Shown here: positions 1 through 9,153 of the stretch, in pieces
How the letters are laid out: each line of letters starts with the position of its first letter
Position numbering within the stretch: the first letter of the stretch is position 1
Assembly (NCBI GenBank): GCA_003427395.1
Contig: BFEA01000138.1
Span: 1,000,550-1,031,008 of the forward strand
DNA length: 30,459 nt
Direction: 5' to 3'
Origin: Chara braunii
Lineage: Eukaryota; Streptophyta; Charophyceae; Charales; Characeae
Program-made: the position numbers and the translations under genes
Notes under the pieces: model-generated
Told to the model about the DNA's origin: nothing
What the model saw: only the letters and a program-made list of their open reading frames with translations
Database searches by the model: none

Positions 1-62
<62 letters not shown>
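1..62. repeat. (GA)n microsatellite at the window edge
   Basis: About 31 uninterrupted GA units open the window. The other edge is a long (CT)n tract, so both ends of this sequence are simple repeats, a common place for assemblies to break. Confidence 0.97.
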
Positions 63-64
<2 letters not shown>

Positions 65-336
65 CTGAGAGAGGGAATGGGAACTCCTAATGGGGTGATT
101 GGCATGACTCGTTGCTCATAAAACAGAGTGAACATTGGTGAGCATCAGAACGGAGCCAACATGATCAAGAGTGCAGACCACACTGGCAGGATTACCGATT
201 CCGATTAATGAAAGAGCAAACTCGCCGCAGACTGTGCTTTCAAAAGACTTGGTCGAAGAACAACTGGATTGAATTTCCGCAGTAAGGCTTCAGGGGGCTG
301 TGTTAGGCTTCACTTGATCACATGATCTGTTTGCAG

Positions 337-617
337 TTGGTACAGCATACATTGTTGGAGTTCCTTCCGGAAAGACTGTTGGGGACTCAGTAACAATCGA
401 AATGGCGTTGCTTCTGCATACATTGTTCGAGTTTCTTGAGAACTTAGTTAAGCATGTAGTACTTGAGCTTCATGTGGTTTTGGGAAGTTTTGGACTCATG
501 TAGCAATCGAAACGGAGATGCTTCTGCTGCTCTGCATAGATTGTTGGAGTTTCTTGAGAACTTAGTTAAGCATACTTGAGCTTCATGCGGTTTTGGGAAG
601 TTTTGGACTCATGTAGA
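337..617. repeat. Degenerate tandem repeat, about 100-bp unit
   Basis: Three diverged copies are visible. Each carries a version of a CATTGTTGGAGTTTC-like block, and the last two also share AGAACTTAGTTAAGCAT, GGTTTTGGGAAGTTTTGGAC and TCATGTAG. No coding potential is apparent. A second small duplication follows at 656-717, where GAAACTGGGTAATG and CCCCAGCTCTAC each occur twice. I see no gene in 63-857. Confidence 0.75.
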
Positions 618-857
618 AGTGGATGGGACGCTGGACCCGCTTTCCAGCATTAGCCGAAACTGGGTAATGGCCCCAGCTCTACTGAAACTGGGTAATGAAT
701 GACCCCAGCTCTACCGGGTTGAATTGTGAGGACCCCGGCTTCAATCCATTTCTCTGGAGTGCAAAGGTTACCAAAAAAAAAAAAAAAGAAAAAAAAAAAA
801 AGAAGAATTAGTACACGAGTTGAGGTGGGGACCCAGCTGCATTGTCACCTGGGGGGT

Positions 858-1012
858 GGTCCCACTAGCAAAGAGGATCGGATCCAATGCCTGAATCTGG
901 AGAGTTTATAGAGATGTGCAGGAAATCGAGATTGCACTGTGTTTCTGGATCTCTGCTTAAAACACATTCCAGATTCAGGAGCTCAATCCTAGCCGTTTTT
1001 GCTAGTGGGACC
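858..1012. mobile_element. MITE with GGTCCCACTAGC termini (copy 1)
   Basis: The left end GGTCCCACTAGC and the right end GCTAGTGGGACC are exact reverse complements. Imperfect complementarity continues inward through GCCTGAATCTGG on the left and CCAGATTCAGG on the right. The whole 155-bp unit can therefore fold as one hairpin. It contains no coding region. It belongs to the same family as the copies at 27202-27367 and 27787-27956. Confidence 0.85.
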
Positions 1013-1117
1013 TCGGCGCTGTGCGTTCGAACTCCTCTGCAACAGATGGAAAAAAAAAACAAAAAAAGAAGTCTGTACCGAAAGTTAACCAAAATTATAG
1101 CCCATAACACCAACTTG

Positions 1118-1315
1118 CCTACCTTCTTCCCCCGAATACAAAGGATGGTCAATATAGCTGTGGGACGATAATAAGGGCATATACTCACACTGGCACTTTT
1201 TTACATAATTTCTGGACGGAATTGCGGCCAGATGCATTACACGTACGGCTGTAAAGATGCATACAGGTAGGGCTGTAAATGCGGTAAAGATGCATACAGG
1301 TAGGGCTGTAAATGC
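1118..1315. repeat. Fragment of the GGGCATAYACTCACAC MITE family plus short tandem repeats
   Basis: The end AAGGGCATATACTCACAC near 1171 matches the terminus of the intact element at 26856-26977, but no matching right end follows. Instead a block containing GATGCATACAGGTAGGGCTG is tandemly repeated at about 1255-1310. This looks like a truncated, locally duplicated MITE. From 1316 to 1426 I see nothing identifiable. Confidence 0.55.
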
Positions 1316-1426
1316 GGTCAGATACATCTAAAGATCGAAACAAGCTATGTTCATGGTCTCCATTTCGCCTCTTCTATATCACCACCACGTCATCACATTC
1401 ATTGAATCAGATTGACATTCAGGTGC

Positions 1427-1979
1427 GGACCCCACTGGCCGGCGGCCTGGAAAAGTTTGGGCGCCGGGGTGTTTTCCAGACCCCACTAAAGCCGGCCCGG
1501 AAAGGAATTCCAGACTCCACTGCGCTTGTAAAGAGGTTGCCGAAATGGTGACGGGGCATTTCTACATGGTCCGTGGTCTGGAAATTCGACACGACCCTTT
1601 CCAAGGAGGCAGCCAGTTGAGCAAGGGGTGGGGCATGTCCATCAGTTTCCGACACAGGCTTCACGTCATGGACCATGCACCCTCGCCGTGGACTGTTCTG
1701 TGAACCCCGAGGCCGTGGCAGACATTCGTATTTTCCCGTGGTGTCGCACGGTATTCCCAAGAGCAGTGCGGTACCAGGCCATGGTCCACAGCACCCACCC
1801 GACTTGCCTTTTCGGGAAACACCCTTCGGCGGTTTCCTATTCGGGTATGCCATGCCTTTCCAGTGCTGAAACTATCGGTCTGCGGTGGGGTCCCTTCAAA
1901 ATGCGTCAAGTTTTTTCCAACCACGGTCGGCCGTTTTTTGTGGCCAACACCAGTTTCCAGCCGCCGGCCAGTGGGGTCC
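1427..1979. mobile_element. 553-bp non-autonomous DNA element with about 24-bp terminal inverted repeats
   Basis: The left terminus GGACCCCACTGGCCGGCGGC is complemented by the right terminus GCCGCCGGCCAGTGGGGTCC with one indel further in. The interior is GC-rich, and its open frames on both strands are overlapping shadows without recognisable motifs. No transposase is present. The outer motif resembles the GGTCCCACT terminus of the smaller MITEs in this window, so a shared transposase source is possible but unproved. Confidence 0.75.
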
Positions 1980-2106
1980 ACCCCTCAACTGCGCACAGAA
2001 AACCAGCCGTCATATGAATCAGGCCGGAGTGCCTGGATCATAATATGACATTTGGCTGCCATTGTTAAAAAAAGAAAAAAAAAAAACTGCCAGTCAGACG
2101 TATTAC

Positions 2107-2376
2107 ATCCCCGCCCTACCTGCTCCCACCGTCTTCACCCGAATAGAACGCCCGGTCATTACAGCTGTTACAGTATTTGGCCCAACTTTCGGTCCAGAGC
2201 CAGCCATAATAAATGACCGGGCATTCTATTCGCGTAGAGGATCAGAACAAGACCGCAACAAACATCACATCGTCCCCGCCCCTCATGCTCCTACCTTCTT
2301 CACCCCAATAGAGCGCCTGGTCTTTATAGCTGTATTTGGCACAATTTTCGGTCGAGATGCGGCCATAATGACCAGG
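2107..2376. repeat. Tandem pair of small palindromic MITE-like units (PLE target)
   Basis: Two direct copies about 161 bp apart each begin with a CTTCACCC(G/C)AATAGA block. They continue through GGTC.TTA.AGCTG and TTTCGGTC and end with an inverted GACC.GG block. The palindrome at 20479-20578 is a third copy. The second copy here is interrupted at its right end by the PLE insertion. Its missing remainder, GGTCAGAGCAAGACTACAAC, reappears at 13284, matching GGATCAGAACAAGACCGCAAC of the first copy. Confidence 0.75.
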
Positions 2377-2393
2377 CGTAATATTTGAGTGAC
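2377..2393. repeat. Left target site duplication of the PLE
   Basis: CGTAATATTTGAGTGAC here matches CGTAATATTCAAGTGAC at 13261-13277 (15 of 17). The two copies bracket the whole nested element. Confidence 0.85.
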
Positions 2394-2558
2394 ATTGTGT
2401 GCGATTTACCTTGGTCACTTTTTTGGGACCCCCGCAGTACCGGTCACTGTCTTGCCCGGTTTTACGGGCCTTGTTTGGGTGGTAGCCGGTACCGGAGATA
2501 CGGAAGGGACTTAGGACCGCGGTGGGCTTGTTTCTAGGTAGGCATATCGGACCTGTGA

Positions 2559-2560
<2 letters not shown>
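2394..2560 (+). repeat. Left PLE pseudo-LTR, first half
   Basis: This matches 12209-12361 plus 13006-13021, including GTAGCCGGTACCGGAGATAC and GGCATATCGGAC. It stops at the poly(T) that begins LINE A, and the repeat resumes at about 7383. Confidence 0.85.
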
Positions 2561-2595
<35 letters not shown>

Positions 2596-3490
2596 CCGGA
2601 AACGCCCCTTTCAGTGTTAGTGGTGCTGGTTAGAACAGACACCACTAGCACCTGAGGGGAGGCTCCATCTATTGGTGGGGAGCAACACCTGCTGGAAAAC
2701 GGGTTCAGAGTCCCAAATACAGATTGAAATTGAAATGTGTTAGAGAAAGGGTTATGTTAGAGTCCTGCCAGCATTGATTACTCTGGAGACCAGAGGATTG
2801 ACTGAGCAGTCCAGCGTCCCACCATACATCAGCCTGGGCAGTCATTATTGATTACCTGGGCAAAATTGTGATGAAGACAGCATACTAGCAGAAACATCTC
2901 ATGCCACATGTCTACCATGCTTTAAACACAAGCGAACACCATCCCCTTTTGGAAGTAAAGTACACAGCAGTTGGCCGCCGTGCTGCTGGAGGACCAGTGT
3001 ACCCCAAAGCCATTTACGTTCGCCTCCTTTGGCCCCCTTCATCACATCCAACGTTACACTGCATTTTATCCCCTTCCTCGCACGCACTGTAGGAGCATAG
3101 CTAGTTCCTCAGCAGTACTCCTGTTAGACTCTGTTTATTCCCTTCGTCGCACCCGCTGTAGGGCCAGAACCAGTTTCCCAGTTGTAGTCCATGTGTTACA
3201 CTCTGTTGTATCCCCTTCCCCGCCCCCGCTGCCGGGCAGAGGCACTTTCCGAAGTGCAGTGCCACACCGAGGTCGTTGCTGTGTAGTAGTCCGGAGTACC
3301 GTATGAAGCTTTCTGTCTGTGCGGACTTCTTTGTCTCTCCTGTATGCCAACATGGTCCCTTCCCCGCGATCTTCTGCCCCCATTTGTACTTTCAGGTCCT
3401 TCCTTTTCCCCCCATTGCGTAATAAGCTGCTGTCTGCCTGAAGGCGTTGTGGGCGTCATTGTAATCCTAGGCACGTCCCAGGAGGCGCTG

Positions 3491-3501
3491 TCAAATATTC
3501 A

Positions 3502-3534
<33 letters not shown>

Positions 3535-6500
3535 GGATATCGGGTGGAGAACGTGGAGGACGCGGAGGAGGTGGAGATGGTGTCAGGGGTGGGGAATCGA
3601 GCGGAAGCGAAGGGGGCAGGAAGGATCGCAGTGTACCCGAAGCGGTCGAGGAGCGGAGACAGGAGGAAGAGGCGGGCCGGAGAGAGACTCTCGGCAGGGA
3701 CAAAGGCGGCGGAGGTGGGGTAAGAGGCAAGGGGCATGACGACAGTGCGGGAGGGGGCGATCGTGTGCCCGGGGAAGAGGCCGACTGTGCGAGGGGTGAC
3801 ATTTGGGCGGGCATCAGGGGGGGTTGCGCCTCCCACGAAGGCTGGAAAGGCGGCCCATTGTGGACGTGGGCGGGCATGACAGCTACCGGATTCAGCACTT
3901 CCATGGCATCCCGTGCCTGACCCGGCAGTGGTGTAGGAAAACAGTCTGCACCCCGGTAAGACCACCGGTCATCCTGTGTGGCCCAATTTTTCCATGTCAG
4001 TTTCCCATTTTCATTCACCTCTCCCATCTTCAAACTGGGGTCAAGCCACAACTCTCGGAAGGCGGACACGGCTTGCCTCCTACTGTGCTCATCTCGGGTC
4101 GCCGCCTATGCTCTCATGAGTTTTCTGCTGGCTTTTGCTAAGTTAGCATGAATGACTTCTACCAGCTCAGCTTTGGCTTGACAAAAACCAAAGGCCGCCT
4201 CTTGCCGTTCTGCTGAACATCTTACACGCCATATGTCATTGACCATGAGGACGGCCAACCTCATGTGTTTAAACAGATTGCGCTGGAAGGGTATCCATGC
4301 AGAAGGGGTATTCTCACTTTTCCCTAACAAAATGAGAGGAACATCCCAGTGGAAAACGACGCCTGTAAGCATGTGCCACATCGCATCCCACCATTGCCAT
4401 ACTCGTTTCGCCAGTGGACAGTCTAGAGGGCAGTGCTCGAGATCCGCCCTTCGTGGTTGGGCGCGGGGTCCACAATGAGCGCAGATGGGAGATAGGACTC
4501 CCGCCTGCTCTAAGTTAGATCTCATTGTTAACCAGTCGGGTGTCGGGAGACAGCGATGAGTTATTTGCCATTGAAAGGCTTTGTGGGAGGTTGGCATAAT
4601 GCGAGCGTAGGTAGCCCATGGAATGTGACTCAAGTTTTCCTCAGATAGCGGTGAATCTCTCTTCCACCTGTTCTGGACAATCGCCGTGGAGGGGTGGAAG
4701 GCATGAGCCCTTTTATATCCCTCCTTGACTGAGTATTGTCATACCGGGACGGGGTTGCGGCCCTTCCATTCCCACTTTTGTGGATCAAAAGGTAGGTTGC
4801 CTATAGGGGTGGACATCTCATATGAATAATACCCTGTGTCCTCAGATCCCACGACTCGAATTTTTATTAAACCACGCACCGGTGCTACACACAGTCCAGT
4901 TCCTGGTTCCTTTTCAAGGAGGCCCACCTGGCCCCTGGCATATCTGGCTCATAGGCATGCAGCTGCACCCCTTCGTGTGTATGTGACACCCTGAAGATAG
5001 TCATGGGAATTCAGTTCGGTATGTCCCGAATGACCCAGTCAAGGCTTTGCAGCATCGGCCCCTCTTGTAGAGTAGTTACCCAATGGCGTGGGATAGCCAT
5101 TTGTAGCTGTTGCAATTTGCGTTGGCTTCCTTTGATGTGTTTGAGGGTGTTACGCTGCTGCTGCGCCGTCTTCCATGTGACCCGCTGGGTGTCCCACAAG
5201 TCTCCCAGGGTGTAGATTCCGTTTCGCACCCATGATAACCAGTGAGAGTTTGTGGTGAGGGAGAAGGGTCTTCCATTGCTGTCGAGGATGAACGGGTTCC
5301 CAAATAGTGGCTGGCGCCAAATTTCATGCCACCTAAGCGGGGGGGACTTCTTGGTTGGCCCCATGTTCCTCCACAACTCCAGCATTGTTGGCCAAAGAGG
5401 GTCGTTTTTCAAGTCCCATCTTACATTGTTTCGATGCGACCCATCCCTTTTGTGACGTGGTGGATTCGGAACAAACCAGGCGGTGTTGGTGAGCCAGCAG
5501 AGGGGATGAACCGGGCGATCAGGGTGGGATAGAGGGGCCAGGTGCACCAGTTGGATGTGTGCTAGGTGCAACCATGGCACGTCATAGCAGGAGGCGTATG
5601 ATCACCTTGAACATTAGGGCTCTAATTTCATCCCCCGGGTCTAAGATGCCCAATCCTCCCACCTTCTTTGGTTATGGGACATATTTTCATGCAACCCTTT
5701 CATGGTCGTTCCTCCAGAGGTAGGCTGCCAGTGCCGCACGTAGGAGTGCAAGTTGTTTTTTTTGGGATCTCCCGAAAGGCAGTCTTGTACCAAATGGTAG
5801 ACAATACTGCATTGTTTATTGCGCGAGCTATTCCTACAAGCGATGTATGCAGACCATCCCACCTAGCCAGTCGTTGTAAGGCTGTTTGAACCAGGAGTTG
5901 GCCGTGATCAGGTGGGGGGCCCAGCGCTGTAAGGCGAACCCCAAGTATTCTTATTGCCTCCTCCTTCTCACGCCAATTGGCCGGTGGGTCTTGTGGTGGT
6001 TGTGTATTTTGCGAGGACAGTCATCAGCCCTTTGTCTTTGTCCCCCAATTTACCCTCATGTCTGCCGCTACTGCAAAAAGTTGGATTGTGTCAGTAAGCG
6101 CCTGTAATGAGGAGGAGGAGACCCGGATGAGGCCCGTAAGGTCATCCGCGAATAGTGACGTCACCGGTATGAGGTGGCGGGGAAGTTCTGGGATGTCAAT
6201 ACGTTCTATATCCGGGTTGGAGCGGATCATTACTGCTAGGGCTTCCATCACCAGTACAAAGAGGAGAGGGGTCACCGGGTCGCCTTGTCTCACCGAGCGC
6301 TGGAGGGAAAAAGGGGGGGATAGGTGTCCATTAACCATAATGTTTGTTTCCGCCGATCTATGCATAGTGGACACCCATGCTCTAAAAGAGGTACCGAAGT
6401 TCGTTTTCTGCAGGCAATCGTCCATGAAGTCCCAGTCTACGTGGTTGTAGGCTTTCTCGAAGTCCATGAATAGCACAACCGCATCCCTTTTATGTTGCCT

Positions 6501-7382
6501 AGCGTATTTGATTGTTTCATTTACAAGCAGTACATTGTCTTGGATATTTCTATGTGGCATAAACCAGTCTGATACAGATAGATGAGGTGAGACATATACG
6601 GGAGCAAGCGATTGGTCAGCACTTTTTAGACCATCTTGTACGGCAGAGGAAGAAGCGTAATAGGCCTATAGTTCCTAACATTCATCTTGTCCCCTTTTTT
6701 GTATAGCAGTGTAGTGATCCCTTGACTAATCATCCCTCCAAAGGTCCCGTCCACCTGCACAACTTGCACATAGTCCACCAGGCTGTCTTGGAAGATTGTC
6801 CAATTTTGTAACCAGAATTCTTTAGGAAAGGAGTCGATGTCCGAGGTCTTTTCGTCTTTCATTCCTTTTAGGGTTTCCAACAACTCGTCAGTAGTCAATG
6901 GTGCCTCCAGCGAGTCTCGTTCGGGCGTCGAGAGCATCGTCAACAGGCGCTGGAGCATCCTCTGCCTCGCGTGTGCGAGGCGATCAACGCCCCATTGGCC
7001 TGATTCCGATGTGTATAGCCTTTGGTAATATTGAGCTGCGTAGTCAACTATGGCATATGCATTAGTTGTCGTTGGTAGGGATGGGTCGAAGGGATGACGA
7101 ACCGAGGATACCATTGTTTGTCTAGCTCTGGCTCTAGACTTACTGAAAAAAACTTTTGCCATAGTCCCCTATGTGTCCTGTTTTCGTATGCGTGCCTGCA
7201 CCCGCCAGGCATCAGCCTATTCGTCCAAGTAGGCCTGCAGGTGTTCTCTTGCGGTCTGCAGCTTATGGAAGGCCAAACCATCTAAGGGTTCGGATTGCAG
7301 TCTGTTGTCCCAGGCTTCCAACTCTTTCAACAGGTTGTCCATTGTCTCTTTGCGGGTGCGCGCATGACTTATGGAGAATTTC
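3491..7382 (-). pseudogene. LINE A ORF2 (reverse transcriptase, broken)
   Basis: This is the remnant of an L1-type ORF2. The linker before the RT runs 7382-7163, with two in-frame TAG stops. The RT fingers follow at 7162-6626 (YKKGDKMNVRNYRPITLLPL). After an in-frame stop and a frameshift comes the palm at 6560-6024, with motif A FMDFEKAYNHVDW (Asp 33 of that piece), motif B RQGDPVTPLLF and motif C FADD (residues 137-140). Connection fragments lie at 5580-5011. A C-terminal zinc-binding domain at 4633-4106 shows CAHC followed by HCPLDCPLAKRVW. The last piece, 4069-3491, ends in a proline-rich tail. Several frameshifts and stops make it inactive, although the catalytic Asp residues remain. Confidence 0.88.
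3502..3533. repeat. 32-bp poly(G) homopolymer
   Basis: Thirty-two consecutive G on the plus strand encode a proline run near the C terminus of LINE A ORF2 on the minus strand. Such a run may form a G-quadruplex and its length is likely unstable in sequencing and assembly. Confidence 0.95.
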
Positions 7383-7600
7383 CTTACAAAATCACGTAGA
7401 TTGGTAGCGATTAGTTTGACCTCTCGGGTCAGTCAATCCGGCGGCGCTTGCCAGTCCGGCGGCACGATAGCGGGAATGATGGTGGACTGGCAAGCGCCGT
7501 CGGACAAGATGTTTATTTTTCGATGTCAATCTATTTCGGGTCTCTACTACTCGTTATCGTGTGCATTAATTGTATGTGCATGTGAACATTCCATATTCAT
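7383..7600 (+). repeat. Left PLE pseudo-LTR, second half, with a 16-bp hairpin
   Basis: From TAGATTGGTAGCGATTAG at 7397 onward it matches 13042-13257 with few differences. The hairpin arms CGGCGCTTGCCAGTCC (7442-7457) and GGACTGGCAAGCGCCG (7484-7499) are perfect complements around a 26-nt loop. The right pLTR keeps the left arm but not the right one. Confidence 0.85.
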
Positions 7601-7819
7601 TGTGGCATTGTGATTGCGCATGTGAACTTACGTGGAGATGAACTTACCGGGCCCGAGTGAGCACGTTTAGCAGTGACCTCTGTCTCATTGTTGACTTTAC
7701 TTCGTGCCCCTACTAGTTGAGGATCTGTTGTATGGGATTAGCTTCCTGGCGCAAGTGATAGGGGTGGTTTGCTTACGTTGCGTTCCTGTGGAGGGGTAGT
7801 TTGCGCTGCTGATGTTGGC

Positions 7820-8757
7820 ATGGCATCTCAAGAGGCGCACGACCGATGTAAACGGGAACCGGAATGGAGTGATCGAGAATGTGAATGGAGGGATCGGGAG
7901 CCTGCTGATGAGGAACGGAGGTCGTACCGACCTCCTACTTGTTATGCTTGCCATGAGGTTGGACATTATGCCAACCATTGTCTGAAATGTAATAAACGGT
8001 ACTCCAATGCTCGACCCTCGTCTTCCACTGATTCAAGACGCTCAAGGTCGCCTCCGAGGCACGAATCGAACAAGCGAGAGTCTGCACAATTGGACCCGGA
8101 GATTCGGTCCACAATTGAAAAATTGGGGAAGAGTGTAGCAGTGATGGAGGAACATTACGCGGCTGAACGTGAGAAGCATGAATTGAAGATGAGGAGAAAA
8201 CGGGAGAAAGAAGAAGCACACGGACGTGCTGAAGAGGAAGCAACCCGCCTGGAAGAATAATGCATTATCGTGGAGAAGAAAGCCTTGAAGTACAAGCAGA
8301 AGAAGCACATTGAAGAGGAGAGACGTGCTGAAATGCAGAAGGATATGCAGCTTCAGCTAGCTATCCATGTCGGGGAGTTAGAGGATCGGCTTGTCCAACG
8401 GTTGAATCAGGTGGTTTCCTTTGTTCCTCGGACTTCCTCCAAATCAGGAACGCGGCAAGAAGAACGTGACGTATAATCAGAACGAGGTCCCATCGGCAAG
8501 TTCGAGGGATGAGAGTGACACTAGCGTAACTCAGGATCTGAGTGCATGTGCCGGGCGATTGGAGATCTCGGATAAGCATAAGTGAGGGCCGGAACCTGTC
8601 TTCGAGGACCCAAGTCCACCGATGGAACAGCCAGCTAAGCGCACTCTGATTCGTGGAATTTTGAAGCCAATCAAGTTGACTGGTCGTCTGACCGACTCAG
8701 ACACGCTCCAAATTCAAGAAAGTTGGTGGGAGCCTTACCCTTACGTCAGTGAAGAAT
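7820..8757 (+). pseudogene. PLE ORF1: CCHC zinc-knuckle and coiled-coil protein (gag-like), broken
   Basis: I chose the ATG at 7820 (GGCATGG, a good eukaryotic start context); the frame is open further upstream but without ATG. A knuckle C-X2-C-X4-H-X4-C lies at residues 41-54 (CYACHEVGHYANHC). A serine/arginine-rich segment follows, then a highly charged Glu/Lys/Arg-rich coiled coil from about residue 100. A TAA at 8258-8260 interrupts the coiled coil, which continues in the same frame to a TAA at 8474-8476. After a frame change, coding-like sequence continues to 8757 with one in-frame TGA at 8583. This is probably an RNA-binding, gag-like accessory protein of the PLE. Similar knuckles occur in many retroelement proteins, so the role is inferred from context. 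Confidence 0.7.
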
Positions 8758-8869
8758 AAGATTGCTACGGCTCTCTCAAAGAGGCGTACTTAGACTCGTA
8801 AATGAACACCGCTAGTGTCGGCAACAGTGGATACATCGTTGGAACGATTGCGCTACCGCGACAACGTTT

Positions 8870-9070
8870 TGCGTGAAGTTCCATGAACTGAAGGATATTG
8901 ACACAATGGAGCTGCAGCGTATTTGTCGGGAGGAGAATATCCCGTATGACAAGAAAATTGGTGCAAACTTCGACATCGCGGATTACCGGACCGAACGTGC
9001 GTTCCTTGCGGCGACTGCGGAGGCTGAACATATCACCATTTATGATGATGTGTCTACCCAGCCGAAATAG
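8870..9070 (+). pseudogene. SAP-like segment of the PLE (fragment)
   Basis: The frame reads KFHELKDIDTMELQRICREE, followed by IPYDKKIGANFDIADYRT and a terminal tail ending in TAG. The spacing of leucines, the cysteine and the lysine pair resembles a SAP motif, a short helix-turn-helix used for DNA binding. Upstream sequence at 8803-8870 also looks coding (VDTSLERLRYRDNVLREV) but in another frame, so a frameshift separates it. It sits between the zinc-knuckle ORF and the GIY-YIG frame. The SAP assignment is by eye and modest. Confidence 0.45.
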
Positions 9071-9153
9071 ATTGCTACAACTGCTAGGTGATGTGAACTC
9101 TCGGTGCAGCAACTTTGGGTAGTGACCCGGGAGTCTGTCAATTTTCATCCTAG

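Larger units (their letters stand above)
2561..7382 (-). mobile_element. LINE A: 5'-truncated L1-like retrotransposon inside the PLE terminal repeat
   Basis: It reads on the minus strand and ends in a 35-nt poly(A), seen as T at 2561-2595. The roughly 0.9-kb 3' UTR holds three degenerate copies of a 70-bp unit at about 3056-3265. ORF2 remnants run from the 5' junction near 7382 to 3491. The order is linker, RT palm, thumb region, zinc-binding C-terminal domain and proline-rich tail. The endonuclease and ORF1 are absent, so the copy was truncated at insertion, typical of target-primed reverse transcription. No clear TSD is visible; CCTT shared by both junctions is the only candidate. It interrupts the PLE pLTR and is therefore younger than the PLE insertion. 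Confidence 0.85.

Noticed and set aside
1419-2017. Overlapping ORFs of 106-144 codons on both strands
   Set aside because: They lie within the 553-bp TIR element, mirror each other, and show no conserved motif; GC-rich shadow frames.
7383-7600. Hammerhead ribozyme in the pLTR, as in many PLEs
   Set aside because: No CUGANGA...GAA core in suitable arrangement was found on either strand of either pLTR.
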